A DNA stretch of 64,000 bases from Cymbidium sinense (Eukaryota; Streptophyta; Magnoliopsida; Asparagales; Orchidaceae). Where the stretch lies: contig CM038216.1 in NCBI GenBank assembly GCA_021442155.1, positions 160,379,983 to 160,443,982 of the forward strand. Reading direction: 5' to 3'. The notes beneath the pieces were generated by a model that did no database searches, was not told the DNA's origin, and was given only the letters and a program-made list of their open reading frames with translations. How positions within the stretch are numbered: the stretch's first letter is position 1; each line of letters opens with the position of its first letter. Shown one piece after another: positions 1-13,541 of this stretch. The position numbers were made by a program, and so were the translations under genes.

Positions 1-2164
1 AGTTCCCCTAACCTTCCATCGCAAGTGTGATTGAACCAAAGTGAAAGCAAGCCTCCACTACATCCAACTCCATTTAAACTCCACCAAATCCAAAGTAACT
101 TCAACCACACCTTCTCCAAGCTTTGCAAGGCAAAATGAATCGATTCTTGGTCGATTCGAGCATTGAGACCACTTCTACACCAGCTCTAGTGATTATTCTG
201 ATGGCGCTTGGTCCATTGAGCCACCGAAAGGGAGGTAAGTCATGAGCTTCTCAACAGGGCTTTGTCTCTTCAAGATGAAGCTACCTTAGTTGTTGGATCG
301 CCAGTCATAAGCTCCGATAAGGTAAATTTTGGCAAACCATAGAAAATATAATAGGAGTTGGTCTTTTGTGTAGAATTTTGTCATTTCATGCGATTTCCAC
401 CATATGATCTCTTTAGATCTATCCCTTGAATGTTTGGAGTCTCGATTACTCTCACGAGCTCCAAGCAGCGAGATCAAGTGGAGGAGAGTGGGGCGGTGTC
501 ATTGTATTTCATCACTCAGGGGATGAAGGATCATCCTTCGTCAGTTCTGTGTGATTGGAATGGATGACTATGATTAATCTGATTAGAAAATCCAAATTTT
601 ATCACCTAGGAACTGCGGGATTATCCCTACCATCCGATCGAGGTTGGACAGTTGGGAGGAAAGCAGCTCCGCCACTGTGACTTAGCATATCGCATCAGAC
701 AGTTTAAGTGGCCAATCCCATGGCACGCCATGTGGAAAGCGTCGCTACGTCAGTTCTCGTGTGGCACCGACGGGATTAGGGATTAATTAGGCTTAAAAAT
801 GTCATTAATTACTCAAAAATTCAAAAGTTCATAACTAATTATAAAAAAATCCTAAAATTATAAGTAAACCCATTTTAGAAAGGGTAAATAGAGAAAAATT
901 TAATAAAAATAATTTTCCTATGGTTTGAACAATGAATAGAGCTTAATTAGGGTTTAAATTTTTCCTTAATTAGCTTAATTAAGCCATAATTACTTGGCCA
1001 ATCAAAATTAAACTTGAAATACTGATTTAATGGGATGTTCTCTACCTCCCATAATTTTCTTGGGATTTATTGGCTAGGTAATTGAGGGCATTTGAAATTC
1101 AAACCTTAATTACCCTCATTAAGCCATTTAATAATTATTAAAAATATAAAAAAGTAAAAATTAAATAATTAATGATTATTAATCATTTATTTACTATTAA
1201 ATAATGTGGGAAATGATTAGGACCTCTTTCCTAATTGTTGTCCCAAATATATTTCATTAAGAAAGGTAATTAACTCAAAATTTAATTAAGGGTTAATCAA
1301 GTAATTAATGGCCAAATTAAATCAAATTAAAATGATAATTGCTTCAGATAACTTAAATTGAATTTATGGGTTCCTCTTTATGTGTTTAATAATGTAAAGA
1401 TCCTTAAGGAAATTATGATTAACCCATGGGTGTGGGAAACTCATATGAGTACTTAATTAGATTCTTTAATTTAATTAACACTTAATTATGGGCTTCATTG
1501 CATTAGGTCCCTAAGTGCATTGCAATTTTAATTTCTCATTTTCATAATCATTGGAAGCTTATAATTAAATAATTAATTAAATCGAAGAAGCATAGGAGAG
1601 GGTAATTAAATGAATTTCTTAAAGATTCCAACTTAATTAATTCATAAAATCCACTTAATTATTTCTCCTTAAACATATTAAATCATCAACGTGGGATGGG
1701 GTAAAAACAACAAATTTACTATTTATCCTTTTTGTGATAAATGAATCAAATACAAAATAGAACTTCATAATAAGCTTTGGTTTTCCTTAAGTGATTCTAT
1801 TCAACTTGCTTGTCCTAAGGAATTAATGTAATTTAATGAATTATATGGAAATATTTAATTATTCCTTTTCAAACATTATAAATTTGTATGCCATTTGCAA
1901 CATGTATTCATATTTTTAAATCAAATAATCAAATGAATATACTTATGTAAGTAAAGCTTGCATGTGTTGGAGTAATCATATTTTATCTATGGCTATTATC
2001 ACTAATAAACTTCAAAGCTATTTTCAAATTTATAAAATGAAAAGTCAAATTAACATTAGCAATGAATATTATGTAGGATTCACACGTGTTTATAGCTTAC
2101 ACATGTTAAAGTATTGTCCTATCTTTATAATTCATCTATGGGTTTACATAGGTTTGAATGATAA

Positions 2165-2365
2165 TTAGTATATAGTCTGGACATCCCGAGAATATGAAGC
2201 TTTAAGTAGCCTCAAGGAGCTCTTAGATTACCTCACTTCCCTAGTTAACGAAGGCATGTACTTATATAATCTCATTCATATGGAGCTCTTAGATTACCTC
2301 ACTTCCCCAAAAAGGTCATTTGATTACCTCACTTCCCTGGTTAACAATGACACGTACCTATTTAA
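2165..2365 (+). repeat. Compressed copies of the A/E tandem module
   Basis: Two to three shortened copies of a module whose landmarks are tagtctggacatcccgagaa, gattacctcacttccc and a block like gttaacaatgacacgtac. The landmark gattacctcacttccc appears three times within about 130 bases. In copy E the same module is present as three nearly full units (48625-49345), so copy A has lost most of the spacer DNA. Confidence 0.7.
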
Positions 2366-3533
2366 TTTCATCCCTACATATTTTTGTATAAGAATTTAGA
2401 TAGAGCTTTAAACTAATATAATTAAATAATTCAATCACACAAAATGATATAAACTTCACATACACATACATTCATCATTTAAGTGTACTAAAAATATGTT
2501 GCAAGGATTATATACATTTAGGATTAAATCATATGCATGTTGCATGTGATGGAGAGGAATGATTTAACATATGTCATGTGATAGTAATTCAATCAAATTA
2601 ATTTTAAGATGATTTTCATATTGAATGAGATTATTTAAAGTGGACCTAAACTTAGGATTAATTTCAAATGTGTGATAAGCCATTCACTAAAGAGAACTAA
2701 ATCAAATTAACATGCTTTAAAAAGTGGCTTAAGGTAGGGATGAAAGAGGGCAATCCTCTTTTCTTCTCTTTATAATACTTAGTTGTTAAGTGCAATCAAA
2801 TAAAATAGAAGAAAACATAAATTAAAAAAATTTCAAATCAATTAAATAACTTCAAGTGAAACTAACCCTTCATGTTAAATTAAATATTTCAATACTTAGA
2901 GAACTACAACTCTAATGCCTAGCAAGACATATTACACAAGCCTTAACAACTACATTAGAATTAATTCACTACATCTAGCTTTATGTTAGGACAGTGCTTG
3001 ATATGATGTATATTTTAATTTGTGATGTATTGTTGCAAATTGGATGTTAGGGTATATGCCTCATAGACTGGATGGTAGGCTGTGATTTGCTTAATCATAT
3101 TTTTTTGCAGAAGATTATGCTTAAAGGGGCAGCTTAAAATAAATATAAATGCTCTCTTTCTAGGTTGCTTAAGCCCCTAAGTATAATCCAAGTTAGGACA
3201 GGTGGGCTTGGTTAACCATGTGTAGGGTGCTAAGTCTAAATTATGATAGAACTATTTGGGATTGTATGTATGTTTAACTAACCTCAATTTTATAGGTGTA
3301 GTTAAATTTTCTTTTCTTATTCTTAATGTAATTTTATAATTAGGAATTTGGATTAATGCTATGGGAGATAAGGATGAGCATTGGCTAGAAGGCTTTGTCG
3401 TAGGAGGCCATGTGATGCCTTTGAAGTGGAGCAAATCAAATCAAAGGAAGAGGCATGAAGACATGAAGAATGAAGCAAATAAAGATATGATGACCCCATG
3501 ACAATCATAATTATTCTTTCTTTTTTTTAAGGT

Positions 3534-3543
3534 TGTATAATGG
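3534..3543 (+). promoter_or_regulatory. Putative LTR core promoter of copy A (TATA)
   Basis: tgtataatgg followed by gtagagatcgactaccca and, about 45 bases on, gtacagtggcac. The same order of blocks occurs in copies C, D and E. It lies about 1.48 kb before the LTR 3' end, as in the others. Inference: start of the U3/R boundary region. Confidence 0.5.
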
Positions 3544-5019
3544 TAGAGATCGACTACCCATCTATTCTTTTTCAAGTTGTACAGTGGCACTTAATCGTAC
3601 AAGCTTCTTATTCTTTTGCGCTAGTTTTATAAAATTGTTTAATGTTATGTTTACATTATGCATTAGAAATAACATGTTCTTCTTAGTTTCTTTATGATTG
3701 GTGTTTGTTGTGTGGCCTGCATGCGATTAGGCTCTTAGGGAAAAATTAATCTTTCTACCCTGATTAGAACTCATAATTGAAATTTTAAATCACTCATAAC
3801 CTCACCATAAAGCCTATGCATTTAATAATATATATAAAACATTTAGAAACCCTTTAGCTAAATGTTGTATGTTTCACATCATGCATGCATGTTGAATGAC
3901 TCTTATAAAATGAGGGCCTCTCTCCTTACATGCATAGGGACCACTTGACCTATGAGAGCAACCCCTACTGATAGAGCTTCACCCTCTTTCTCTCTTGATT
4001 TGGCCAACAAATCTACTTCATCATGCATTTAAGCATATAAAAATCCCAAAGCTTTTGTCAAAATGAAGTGTCAAAAATCTAATAAAATTTGAAAATATTT
4101 GCATTTGTAGATTAAGTCATTACTTATACCACTCATGCTCTAGTGTCTTAGGGAGTGGATTTAAGGACTTTAGTCTCTTTCTAAATAAATAATAGCCTAA
4201 CTATCTTGTTATTTCATATGACTGAACCATATGGATTTAAAGCGTATGAGAAGTTAGCTGACAGCCTCTCTAGGTAGTTATAAGTCCAACAGTCGGGTGA
4301 TTTACTCTCTCTTGTGGAGTTAAATTGTATACCCATCTTCACTTAGACTTAGGTCATGCTTTGGCTCATGCTAATGCTCCTTAGATTTAGGATCTGAGAT
4401 TGCTATTTTCTTTGGGCTACTAGCATAAATCCTCATCTCTTAGGCATTTTCACAACCTTATGTTGGTGGATTATAAGCCCTAGTAATCTAATAAAATTTC
4501 AACTCAAACAAAATAAATCTCTTCAACTTCAAATATGTAAAATCCAATTATATGATAAATTAGAATGCTCACTAGGCTTCCTTGTATAATGAGCATTTAT
4601 TACTCATCTCCTTTGGCTTTCAAAATAAGTCTCTCCATTTGAACTTTCTCAATTGATTTTCTAAACATTACCAAACCTTTAATATTCTAACCTTGAAATC
4701 TTTGGAGACCCTAATTGTCTACTTTAATCAAGAGTATTCCTAAGGAATTCACCTTTCTTAGGATGTAATTAACTATGGAGGCTTTCCTCCTTAGGGAACT
4801 TTAGAATATAGTTTAATAGAAACCCTACTTTATTCATCTATGTAAAGTAGAAAAAAATCTCTAGTACATTTGCAGACCCATCATGCCTTAATAGTCCTTG
4901 TTAAGTGATTAGGTCCATTGAAGGGTGATGCCTCTATCTTTCAAGATAGTACATCATACCTCAATGTCATACCGAATGACTTTAATAAGTGCCCCCTAAG
5001 ATCTACGTGGTGTCCCACA

Positions 5020-5635
5020 TCTCAAAAATAAACACCATAGCATGATTGACTATAGTCATAAAATTCTTTAGAGCTAAGACTATTAAACACAGAGGATACC
5101 TTTTGAATCATAGTTTGTCAATGTTACCTCAAGTTTATAGACTGAGTTCATAAAACCATATCCTATGCTTGCCCAAGGGGGTTTTCTTAATGAAAAAGAG
5201 TAATGATAGTGTTCCCCCATGTGGTGACATATCATATGGGTAAGCCTCCTTTCTAGTTTACAAGCCTATTAAGTGTGTTACTAGGAAAATTGATATATGG
5301 TATGCAAGTTTATTAATTACTTTACCAAAATTATATTCCTTACATTGGTGTCAAAAGATCAAATCAAAAGTTCAAGTTTGTATTTTTTATATTAAAAAGT
5401 ACCAATTAGAATACTCCTTGACTCACTTGTTATCAACAAGCAAAGATGATGATTGATAATTAAACTTTTAGTTTTAGTTAATAGCTAGAAAATCTTTCAG
5501 ATAAACACACCCGTAGACACTAATTAGAGGATCTAGTGGTTAAGGCCAAACTTGTAAGGAGGCATCATGCTTAAGGGATGAAAACTTGAGCACATATAAA
5601 CTAGGAACTGATGCCTTAGGCTAAAATGATTACAA
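5020..5635. other. Unassigned AT-rich stretch between two giant LTRs
   Basis: No coding motif, RNA gene or clear repeat seen. It contains ttggtgtcaaaagatcaaat at about 5345, which faintly recalls an initiator-Met primer site, but it is not placed next to an LTR end and I do not call it. It may be decayed internal DNA of the element that copy A belonged to. Confidence 0.4.
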
Positions 5636-5640
5636 AGATA
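5636..5640 (+). repeat. Candidate target-site duplication, left copy (AGATA)
   Basis: AGATA directly precedes TGTTGACC at 5641 and is repeated directly after the CACA end of copy C (37386-37390). Five bases is the usual length for gypsy integration. Caution: AAGATA also follows the end of copy B at 11485, so chance or a different LTR boundary is possible. Confidence 0.5.
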
Positions 5641-8600
5641 TGTTGACCTCATTTTTAGATGAGGTTAATATCATTCTGAAACTAATAATTAGGATGACCT
5701 AATCTCAAATAGGATTATCATAATTCAATGCTTAGGACACTATATCTAGTGATCTAGGAATCTTCCTTGGGTTTGATCTAACTGGTGCTTAGGTGGAATC
5801 AACCTAATCTTCCAGATTGGATTAAACCAAAATAAATCCAAATAAACCAAATTGAAATCAAATTAAAATGAATGAATAAATCTAAAACTAAACCAAAGTC
5901 AAATCTAGTTAACTCACTTAACATAGGTTTGAATTTAAATGGGTCCCACCAAGTCAAACGTCAACCCACCAAGAATTTGACCAAATTAATTCATTCCAAA
6001 TGTTCCAAATAACCAAATAAACATGTTTGACTACAAATATAAATAAGTTCAAATTCATTTTGGCCTTAATTGGGTTAATTAATCCACATAGTTTAAATGA
6101 ACCTAAATGAGTCCTATTGGGTTCAAACCCAAATCAATTTGAAATCAATTCAATTTGATTACTCAAAATCATTTGGAAATGATAATTAAACATAGTCCAA
6201 CCCACAATTGGGTCTAATTTGGTCAAATTGGTCATTTAACCTAAAGGAAACCCAAGTTTAACCCATTAAGCCAACTTTGGGTCAAATGGTATCAAATTGA
6301 AATCTAATTGAAAATAAATAAAATTAATTACTCCAAATCATCTCACACATGTGATCAATCATGATTGCAGCTCAAACCCAATCCAATTGAGTCAAATTTG
6401 TCAATTGAACCAAATTGGAATGAAACTTAACCCATTTAGGTTTAAATGGGTTGAAATGAAATGAAATTCAAAATTAAATGAATTAATTAAATCAAAATTT
6501 AATTAATCATCAATTAAAGAGAATTTAATTTAAAATTAAAAAGGATTAAATTAAAATCAAACACTTTGAATCCAAATAGTGGGTTTGGATTCAATTTTCC
6601 AAACCAAATCAAATTCGATTTAGACTTGAACTTAAATCCATTTGAGTTTGATATGGGCAACCACCCATTAGTCCAAAGACTTTGATGGTGATGTAATAAA
6701 CCATAAAACAATAAAGAAAAATATAAAAAGAATGGAATTAAGAAGAGGATTTGAAAATTCATAAAAAAGGGAAATTCCAATTCCCCTCTTCTTATCTCAT
6801 TTCATCTCTTAATTATAAGAGATGTCTGCCATCATTTAATGGTCACCAAATCTAAAAGAAAAAGAAGATTTTGCTTTTCTTAGGGAAGAAGCTAAGGAGA
6901 AGAAAAGAAGAAGAAGAAGAAAAAAATGGCTCGGCCAAGCAAGGAAAGTAAGCCCAAGGCCATCCCCTCCTCCCAATACACATCCAAGCATATTCACAAA
7001 GCCAAGGGGGATTAAATCCATCCCTTGGCTAGCCTTGCCACTGCCGATGACCAGATTCCAGCCACCTAAAAGTTCATAAAGGAGGCTCTCGGCCATCCAA
7101 GGAAAGAGGGGAGGAAGAGCCTATTCCCTCCCCTTTTTCATTCCAAAATGTCCACCAATGCAAGAGATAAAGGAGGGGACCCTTCCCCTGGCCTCTCACC
7201 ACTTGCACATCGATGAATGGATGTAAACTAAGCCTCACTCATGGAAAAATCCAAGGGTGTGTTTTCTTATCAAATTGAATGTTCCAATACGTTCTAGAGG
7301 TTGAGGTGACCTCAAAAAAATTGCCACCCTAACCCATCGCCTTCAGCAAGCTGAAAAATGACCAATGCTGTCAGAAAATTAAATTGATGTTGGTCTAAGG
7401 ATCAATCCATGGGAAGGCAAGCCGTCAAACTTCACCCACACCTTCATCGAGAAAAAACAAAGCTAATAGAGTCAATCCCATTGCCAAAATAAAGGTACGC
7501 TCCCTCACCAAGCCTTTATGCCATTGATTTTGGTCCTTTTCGAAAGGAATTTGATCTCCAAATAGATCATGCCATATAGATAGATTATAAATCGATCACT
7601 TATCAATTTGCAATCAAAATCATGATGTAAATCACTGATGATCGTCATCTGTATCTCACTGGTAAATTATAGGATTGAATCTCCGTCGTTCGATCTTTTT
7701 ATTAGGGACCGATGACCTTGATTTAGTCGGACGAATAGATTCAAACCCCTTAAGAAATCGTTGAACAAATCAGTACTATTCGATCTTTGATCGGACAATC
7801 AAGGATCATCCCATGTGGCACAGCTTTTGAGGAGGATGCCATGCTGAACTGCATGGCCAAATGGCACCACGCCACATGGCGGTGATGCCACATCATCCCG
7901 CCATTGGAAAATGGTAAATCCCTATTTAAACTAAATAAAAATTAATTAAAATAACAAAAAATTCATAGAAAAATAAATATAAATCCAAAAAAATGCAAAT
8001 TGGGGTTCTATAGATTCATCTTGATGAGAGGAATCCATTAAAATAAAAATACCCAATTAATTTTTTGGTATTTTAGTCTTAATTTGGGTTTAATTGAAAT
8101 CAATTAAACCCTAATTATTCTCAAACCATTAATCCAATTGAAATTAAACTTCTGAGAATTAAAATTGATGTTAAAACACCTTAGAAAAAAATTTCATGAG
8201 TTATTGTAATGTAATTCATGAGAAATGAAATTTCAAATCCTAAACCTCAATTTTAATTAAATAAATTAATATTAAATAAAATAATTAAATAGAATGATTT
8301 ACATAACCTTAAATCAACTTAATGAACTTTAATGAACATTAAAACACAAATGAAACTCATCGAAACTTACTAAATTGCAAAATTACTTAATTAAGAAATT
8401 AATGAATTAAATAATTTAAATAATATCAACCAAATGTCCAACAATTATGAATGAATCCTCTTTGGAAACATCTTTCAAAGAAGAATCAATGAAAAATGAA
8501 ATCTTCAAATAATCTTCAAGTTTTAATGAGATAATTAAAACCTTAATTACACCCTAATTATGAATTTAATCAAGATAAAACTTTTGAAATAAGAAATTGG

Positions 8601-11484
8601 CATGTAACCCCACTTGCCATAAAAATTTCAAATCCAATTGATCTTTAGATTGGGAATTGTTGAATTTCCAAATCTTTAGGTCAATGTTAATTAAATAATG
8701 AATAAGAAAATTAATTAATTTATAAAATCATAAAACAACTTGAATTAATCTTAATCAAACATCATAAACTTTTAGGATGGTTTTCCAATATCCTAAGTTA
8801 AAGAACTTAATCATTTTGATACTTTAGGGTTAATAAAATTAATAAGTCATATTAAGAGTAATTTAACCTTAAGTTAATAAATTCATAATCAAATAAACAC
8901 TTAATGAACTCTTAATCAAATTAATACAAACTTATTGAACCCTTAAATATATAATCAAATTAACCTAAGAATGATGGAAATCTTAACCTAAATGCCTTTG
9001 GTTAATATAAACCAAAATTAAATAACTTAGAACACCAAGTCAAACTAAATCAAATGAAACAGGTGAAATAAATTAAATGAAATGAACTAGTTGAAATAAA
9101 AGCAAATGAAGTAATTCAATCGAATCAAATTAAAATTAAATGATAATCAAATCAAATCTAAAGTTTAAAGAAAAGAAAAGAAACATCAATCATAATTCAA
9201 ATAAACTAAATGAAATCAAAAGAATTAATTAAGATACTTAAGGATCTTAGTTAGACCTTTAGGATGGATCTTCATCTTAAGATGAGGATTTCATTCTATT
9301 AGGGGTTATGATCTTGAATAGAATAAGTTCCAACCAAAAGTGACATATATTCTACTCTTCATTCTTGAAAACCTAAACTTCACTTTAACCAAATAAAATA
9401 AACCTAAAAATGAAAATAAATTACTAAATCAATAGAATTGTAACCACCCAAAGGTAAAATTCAAACAAACTCAAAAACTTCAAATTGAAACTCAAACTAT
9501 ATAATCCTAGCAAATTCTTGCTACACAAGCCTATCTTCTTCACAAACTAGATCATTAGGTCACGAACCCTAGACTTAGGTTAGGCCATTCTGTGAATCTT
9601 TTATGATTCCTTGTGATGTGTTGTGAGATGATGTGCTTCACATGTCTTTGTAGTGTACTATTTTAGATTGTCTAGGAATTTTTTGCCCGTTAGACTAGAT
9701 GATAAGACATTTTTTGTAGATCAAACATTGTCTTCTACAAAGGGCTATGCTAAAAATGACTGATGTCATAAATAAAATTTAAAAAGTTATCTTCTTGCAA
9801 GTATGCTTAAGTCCTTAAGCATAGCCCATAGGATAGGTGGGCTTAGTAAGCAGCTAATGCTAAGCTCGTATGTTTGTAAAATAAAACTATTGAGTGTTGT
9901 ATTTTTGCTAACATTTATTTTGCACTTAGAATTAATTTTTGAAATCAAAATGTAAATTTGATCATAGAATTAAGTTAGATTTATGGGGTCTAAGATTAAG
10001 TACCCAGAAGATAGGTGAAGGTCCTTGAAGCCCAATGGTGTCCTTGAAGAAGGAGACTATCCTAGAAAGAAGATCATAGATCTAGACTTGTAGTTCTAGG
10101 GTTGTAAGGCTGAGCTCACGCCCATTTTCTTTTCTTCCGGGTGTACAGGTGCCGCATTGGCCTTTTTATAAATTTAAATTAGCTTGATTTATTTTGGATG
10201 CACAATAGAATCAACCTATTTTTCTAGATTTTTTTGTGTTATGCATTCCTGTGAATGAATGCTTAGACGATTAGGCTCATAGGAAAAACTAAATTTTATA
10301 ATTAACTTAAATCTAAAAAACTGAGAAAAAAACTAAAGAAATTTGAAATCTCACAAAAACTAAAGCCTCAGGTAAAATAAAAAAATCAATTAGAAATAAT
10401 CAAGTTTTGAAATAATGAAATCATATTGCTAAATCCTGAATTGGCATTCACTCATTGCACATAAGGGGTATTTGACTGTGAGGATGACCACCTTCTTGGG
10501 AAGAGCTTCTATTATATTGATTTGGCCATAACCATTTCTAATTGCATGGCATTAGCATAAAATGCATGCCAAGACTTAAAATAAATCTTGAATCAAAACA
10601 TTTAAAAATTTGAAAAATGTGCATTAGTTAGATGCATTTCATATCCTAGATGATCCTAAGAATTAGGGAGTGAGTCTAGGTTCATAGATTCCTTTCTTAA
10701 AAATCCAACAGCATAGCCATCTTGCATTCATAAGACTTAGTATCATGAATTTAAAATGCGCTTAGATGGTGTTAGTTGATAGCCCTCCGGTCATAAGTCC
10801 AAAAAAGTCGGGAGTTTCCTCAAGTGAGAAGAATGATCGAATTCCCAAAATAGAACTAGGTCGAGCATCGTATGTTCAAGAATTTGTAAATTAGGTTTTA
10901 AAGCATCTTTTCGAATAAGTCTTCAATCTAGGCATTTATGTAATCTTATGCTACTAGAATCTATGTCCTAGATTTTTAAGAAAATGTCAACTCAAAATCT
11001 AAATAAATTCTAAAATTTAAAGCCCAATTATAGATAGTTGAAATTCTACTGTATCATAGTATCAATAGGCATTTCCTACTTCATCCCATTTGGCCTCCAA
11101 AATAACTCTCTCCAATTTGAACCATTCCCAAAAAATTTCAAAAATCAATCCTTTGAAAACCAACTTTGAAATCCTTAGAAATAACAACTCATTTCTTTAA
11201 TCGAGAGTATTCTTAGGAAGAGACCCTTCTTAAGATGTAATTAATTATAGGGCTTGCCTCGATAGGGAACCATGAACCTGATTTAAATTAAACCTTCGCA
11301 CCTTCCATCTATGGGAAAATATACAAAAGACCAATTAGCCATGGAGTCTTTATTAAATGATCAATCCATTATAGAAAAATATGTTTATCTTCTGAGATAA
11401 TATGTTTATCCCTCAATGGTACATTTGATCATCCAAATAAGAAATTCTTAAAACTCTATGTGGTGTCACAAATTTCTCCCCACA
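5641..11484 (+). repeat. 5' LTR of the Tat-like element (copy B), about 5.84 kb
   Basis: Starts TGTTGACCTCATTTTT with an immediate short palindrome (CCTCATTTTTAGATGAGG at 5646-5663) and ends tctccccaca. Internal order: AT-rich stretch rich in cccaatcaaatt-like words (5800-6500), purine-rich and GC-richer zone (6830-7220), a GC-rich patch with many ccacatgg/ccatgg words (7800-7910), a very AT-rich zone (7920-9450), then the presumed promoter and R-U5 part (10100-11484). Open frames in it are not protein-like. Copies C (direct) and D/F (inverted) match it throughout; A and E match it in architecture and in the terminal blocks. Confidence 0.7.
10100..10130 (+). promoter_or_regulatory. Decayed LTR core promoter of copy B
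   Basis: ggttgtaaggctgagctc and cccattttct occupy the place where copies C, D and E have (g)tataagg(g)cagagctc; the TATA itself is disrupted to tgtaag. It lies 1.38 kb before the LTR end. Probably weak or inactive. Confidence 0.4.
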
Positions 11485-11493
11485 AAGATATTT

Positions 11494-11512
11494 TCTGGTT
11501 ACTTTGCTGGGC
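11494..11512 (+). other. Degenerate primer-binding site
   Basis: tctggttactttgctgggc lies about ten bases after the 5' LTR end. It resembles the TGGCGACTCCGCTGGGGA type of primer site reported for plant Tat-lineage elements, with several C/G to T changes of the kind made by deamination of methylated cytosine. Placement is the main support. Confidence 0.45.
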
Positions 11513-13511
11513 AATGGCTCCTCTCTCCATCTTTAGAAATAAGTTGTTATTTTTATACATTGGTAGTGTATTACACTCATCAAGAAGATTTTTCTTTCTT
11601 TCCATTGGATACCTCTCCATTTCATACTTGGTTGAGCCTATCCAACATCAACTAATGTTCTAAGACTCTTATTGCCACAAACGATTGGGTCAGAACCAAA
11701 TAAAAAAAGTGAGAGAAATAAATGAAAACCAAGTCATTTTTGTTAAGACCTAAATCTGGTCAAGATGGATTTGAAACCATTCCAATGTGGAAATGAAATG
11801 TTAAGTCCAAAAAAGTTTAGAAATTACTTCAAGTCTTGAAAAGTAAATCTCAAGAATATATCTCAAAGTTAAATCTATTTGTGATCCTACTTCAACTTTG
11901 AACTAAAGTTAAAGAGAATGAAGGTAGGGTCCTAAATTGATACAAATTGTTATACTTCATTCAAAGGTAACAAATACCTAAGGATGTTGATTAAAATAAA
12001 GGAGTTCCTACAAATCTTGAGAAAATCTAAATCAAAAGAAGGCATAGTTGTGCTTATTGCCCCTTCCCACCATGATTGAAGCTTGAATTGCATTTAAAAA
12101 GGAATTGAAAAAAGAGAGATATATATAAAAATAATATCATAAAAAAAAAAAGAGAATGCCTTATTGACCTTAGGTAGAGGTTGATTACGAAACTAAATGT
12201 AAATCTTCTATCTTTATAGAAGAAAATTTATTTGAATGCAAATCAACTTTAATCTAAATCCATATACATATGTCCACTAGAATTTTGAAAAATTAACTAC
12301 TCAAGCTGATTGGCCAATTCTAGGGATTGACTTAGAGATAACGCTCTTTTAGACCTCTTCAAAACCCTAAATTATTAAGAGTGAAGGAGAGAGTTAAAAG
12401 AAGAAAATGACATGACATAAAAATGATAAAGTGATAAGATTCACTTTTTCTTCTAATCAATAGAAGAAAAAAGAGAGTAGCAAAATAAAATTTTAATTCT
12501 CCTAATAAAGTTAAAATGAATGAAATTTAAAACTAATAAATTTAAATCAACTTCCTTAATGGGAGCCTTCTCACATTGTGTCATAGATATTACATAAATG
12601 GCCTAATTAATTTTAAGGACAAATCTTGAAAAGAGAAAATAAATTAACATTATAATCCTTCTAAAGAAATCATGACCTTAAGATTGGGTCCTAAAGGTGA
12701 TATTTCTATCTCTTAGAGTGAAGGTATGAAACTTGTATCTCTGGTAAGTTGATAGATAAATCACTTAGGACTTTGTCAATCTAAATTAATGAAGAAAGCC
12801 TTAGTTTTCTTCGCTCAAAACTGAGGTATTATATGCTTTCAATACAAAGTGAATCTAAGGTGAATCCTTTGTAATGTCTTATGACCCGCTTGAAATTGTC
12901 TTAATGTCTAGTATGATGGTCAAAGATTCCATTGCAAGATGAGATTACCTTTAATCTTGTTTGTGCTATCAAAAAAATACAAGTCATACTTAGCTTTCTT
13001 GTAGCACATCCTTTACTTGAGGGTCCTCTTTTAAATAATGACCCTCCAAATGAATAGATCATGAAGTCTATTGATATATTGAAGATAGAGTTAGACCTAC
13101 CTTACCTTCATATCAAAAAAAATAATAATAATAAATAAATTCTTGAAATTAAATTCAAAATGGTAGAGTCATACCACCACAAATGACATTAAAAAGAAAT
13201 GGCAAATAAGTCATCTTCAAAATGAGATGTCTTGCCCATCTTAGAGAAGTTGCTTGCAAAATCAAGCATCGTAATGCTCTATTTAAAAAAAGGAAAGAAA
13301 TAAAATGAAAAGAATTGAAAAAGAAATTACCATTAAGAAAAGCATTACATAATCCTATAATTTGCCTTATTTAATTACAAGGAACTTCCTGATGTGGCAC
13401 TCCACTATAAAGAAGTTCTAGGGTTATCTTCTATGTTGAAGATAGACTACTAAGAACTTATCAACATCTTAATTGATGTGAAAAATTCAAAAGAAGAAAA
13501 TATCCAAAATA

Positions 13512-13541
13512 CTTATTGATCCGGGTGCATCAGTTAACATC
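13512..13541 (+). pseudogene. Gypsy aspartic protease active-site fragment
   Basis: Ten codons reading LIDPGASVNI. The D-(S/T/P)-G-A core preceded by L-I is the conserved loop of the pepsin-like half-domain used by retroelement proteases to cut the polyprotein. Here it is followed by a stop codon ten residues on, so the enzyme is not made. It fixes the coding strand (plus) of the host element. Confidence 0.6.

Larger units (their letters stand above)
1..5019 (+). mobile_element. Giant gypsy-type LTR, copy A (5' part outside the window)
   Basis: Non-coding, AT-rich block that matches, in inverted orientation, the stretch 46158-51500 (copy E). For example the segment near 1030-1110 (cctcccataattttcttggg) is the reverse complement of the one near 50340-50430. 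The 3' end is recognised by the block gatctacgtggtgtcccaca, which recurs at the 3' end of copies B, C, D and E. By comparison with copy E, about 1.3 kb of the 5' end lies left of the window. A GC-rich patch (about 640-780) and a TATA-type promoter (3534) sit at the same relative places as in the other copies. No open reading frame in it looks like a protein. It could be a 5' LTR or a solo LTR; no primer-binding site follows it, so a solo or truncated LTR is more likely. Confidence 0.72.

Noticed and set aside
5340..5365. Initiator-Met primer-binding site
   Set aside because: Only a loose match and not adjacent to any LTR end.
6514..7096. Two minus-strand open frames of 86-88 codons with hydrophobic runs
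   Set aside because: They lie in the purine-rich and AT-rich zones of copy B; the equivalent places in copies C and D/F do not keep the frames. Composition artefacts.
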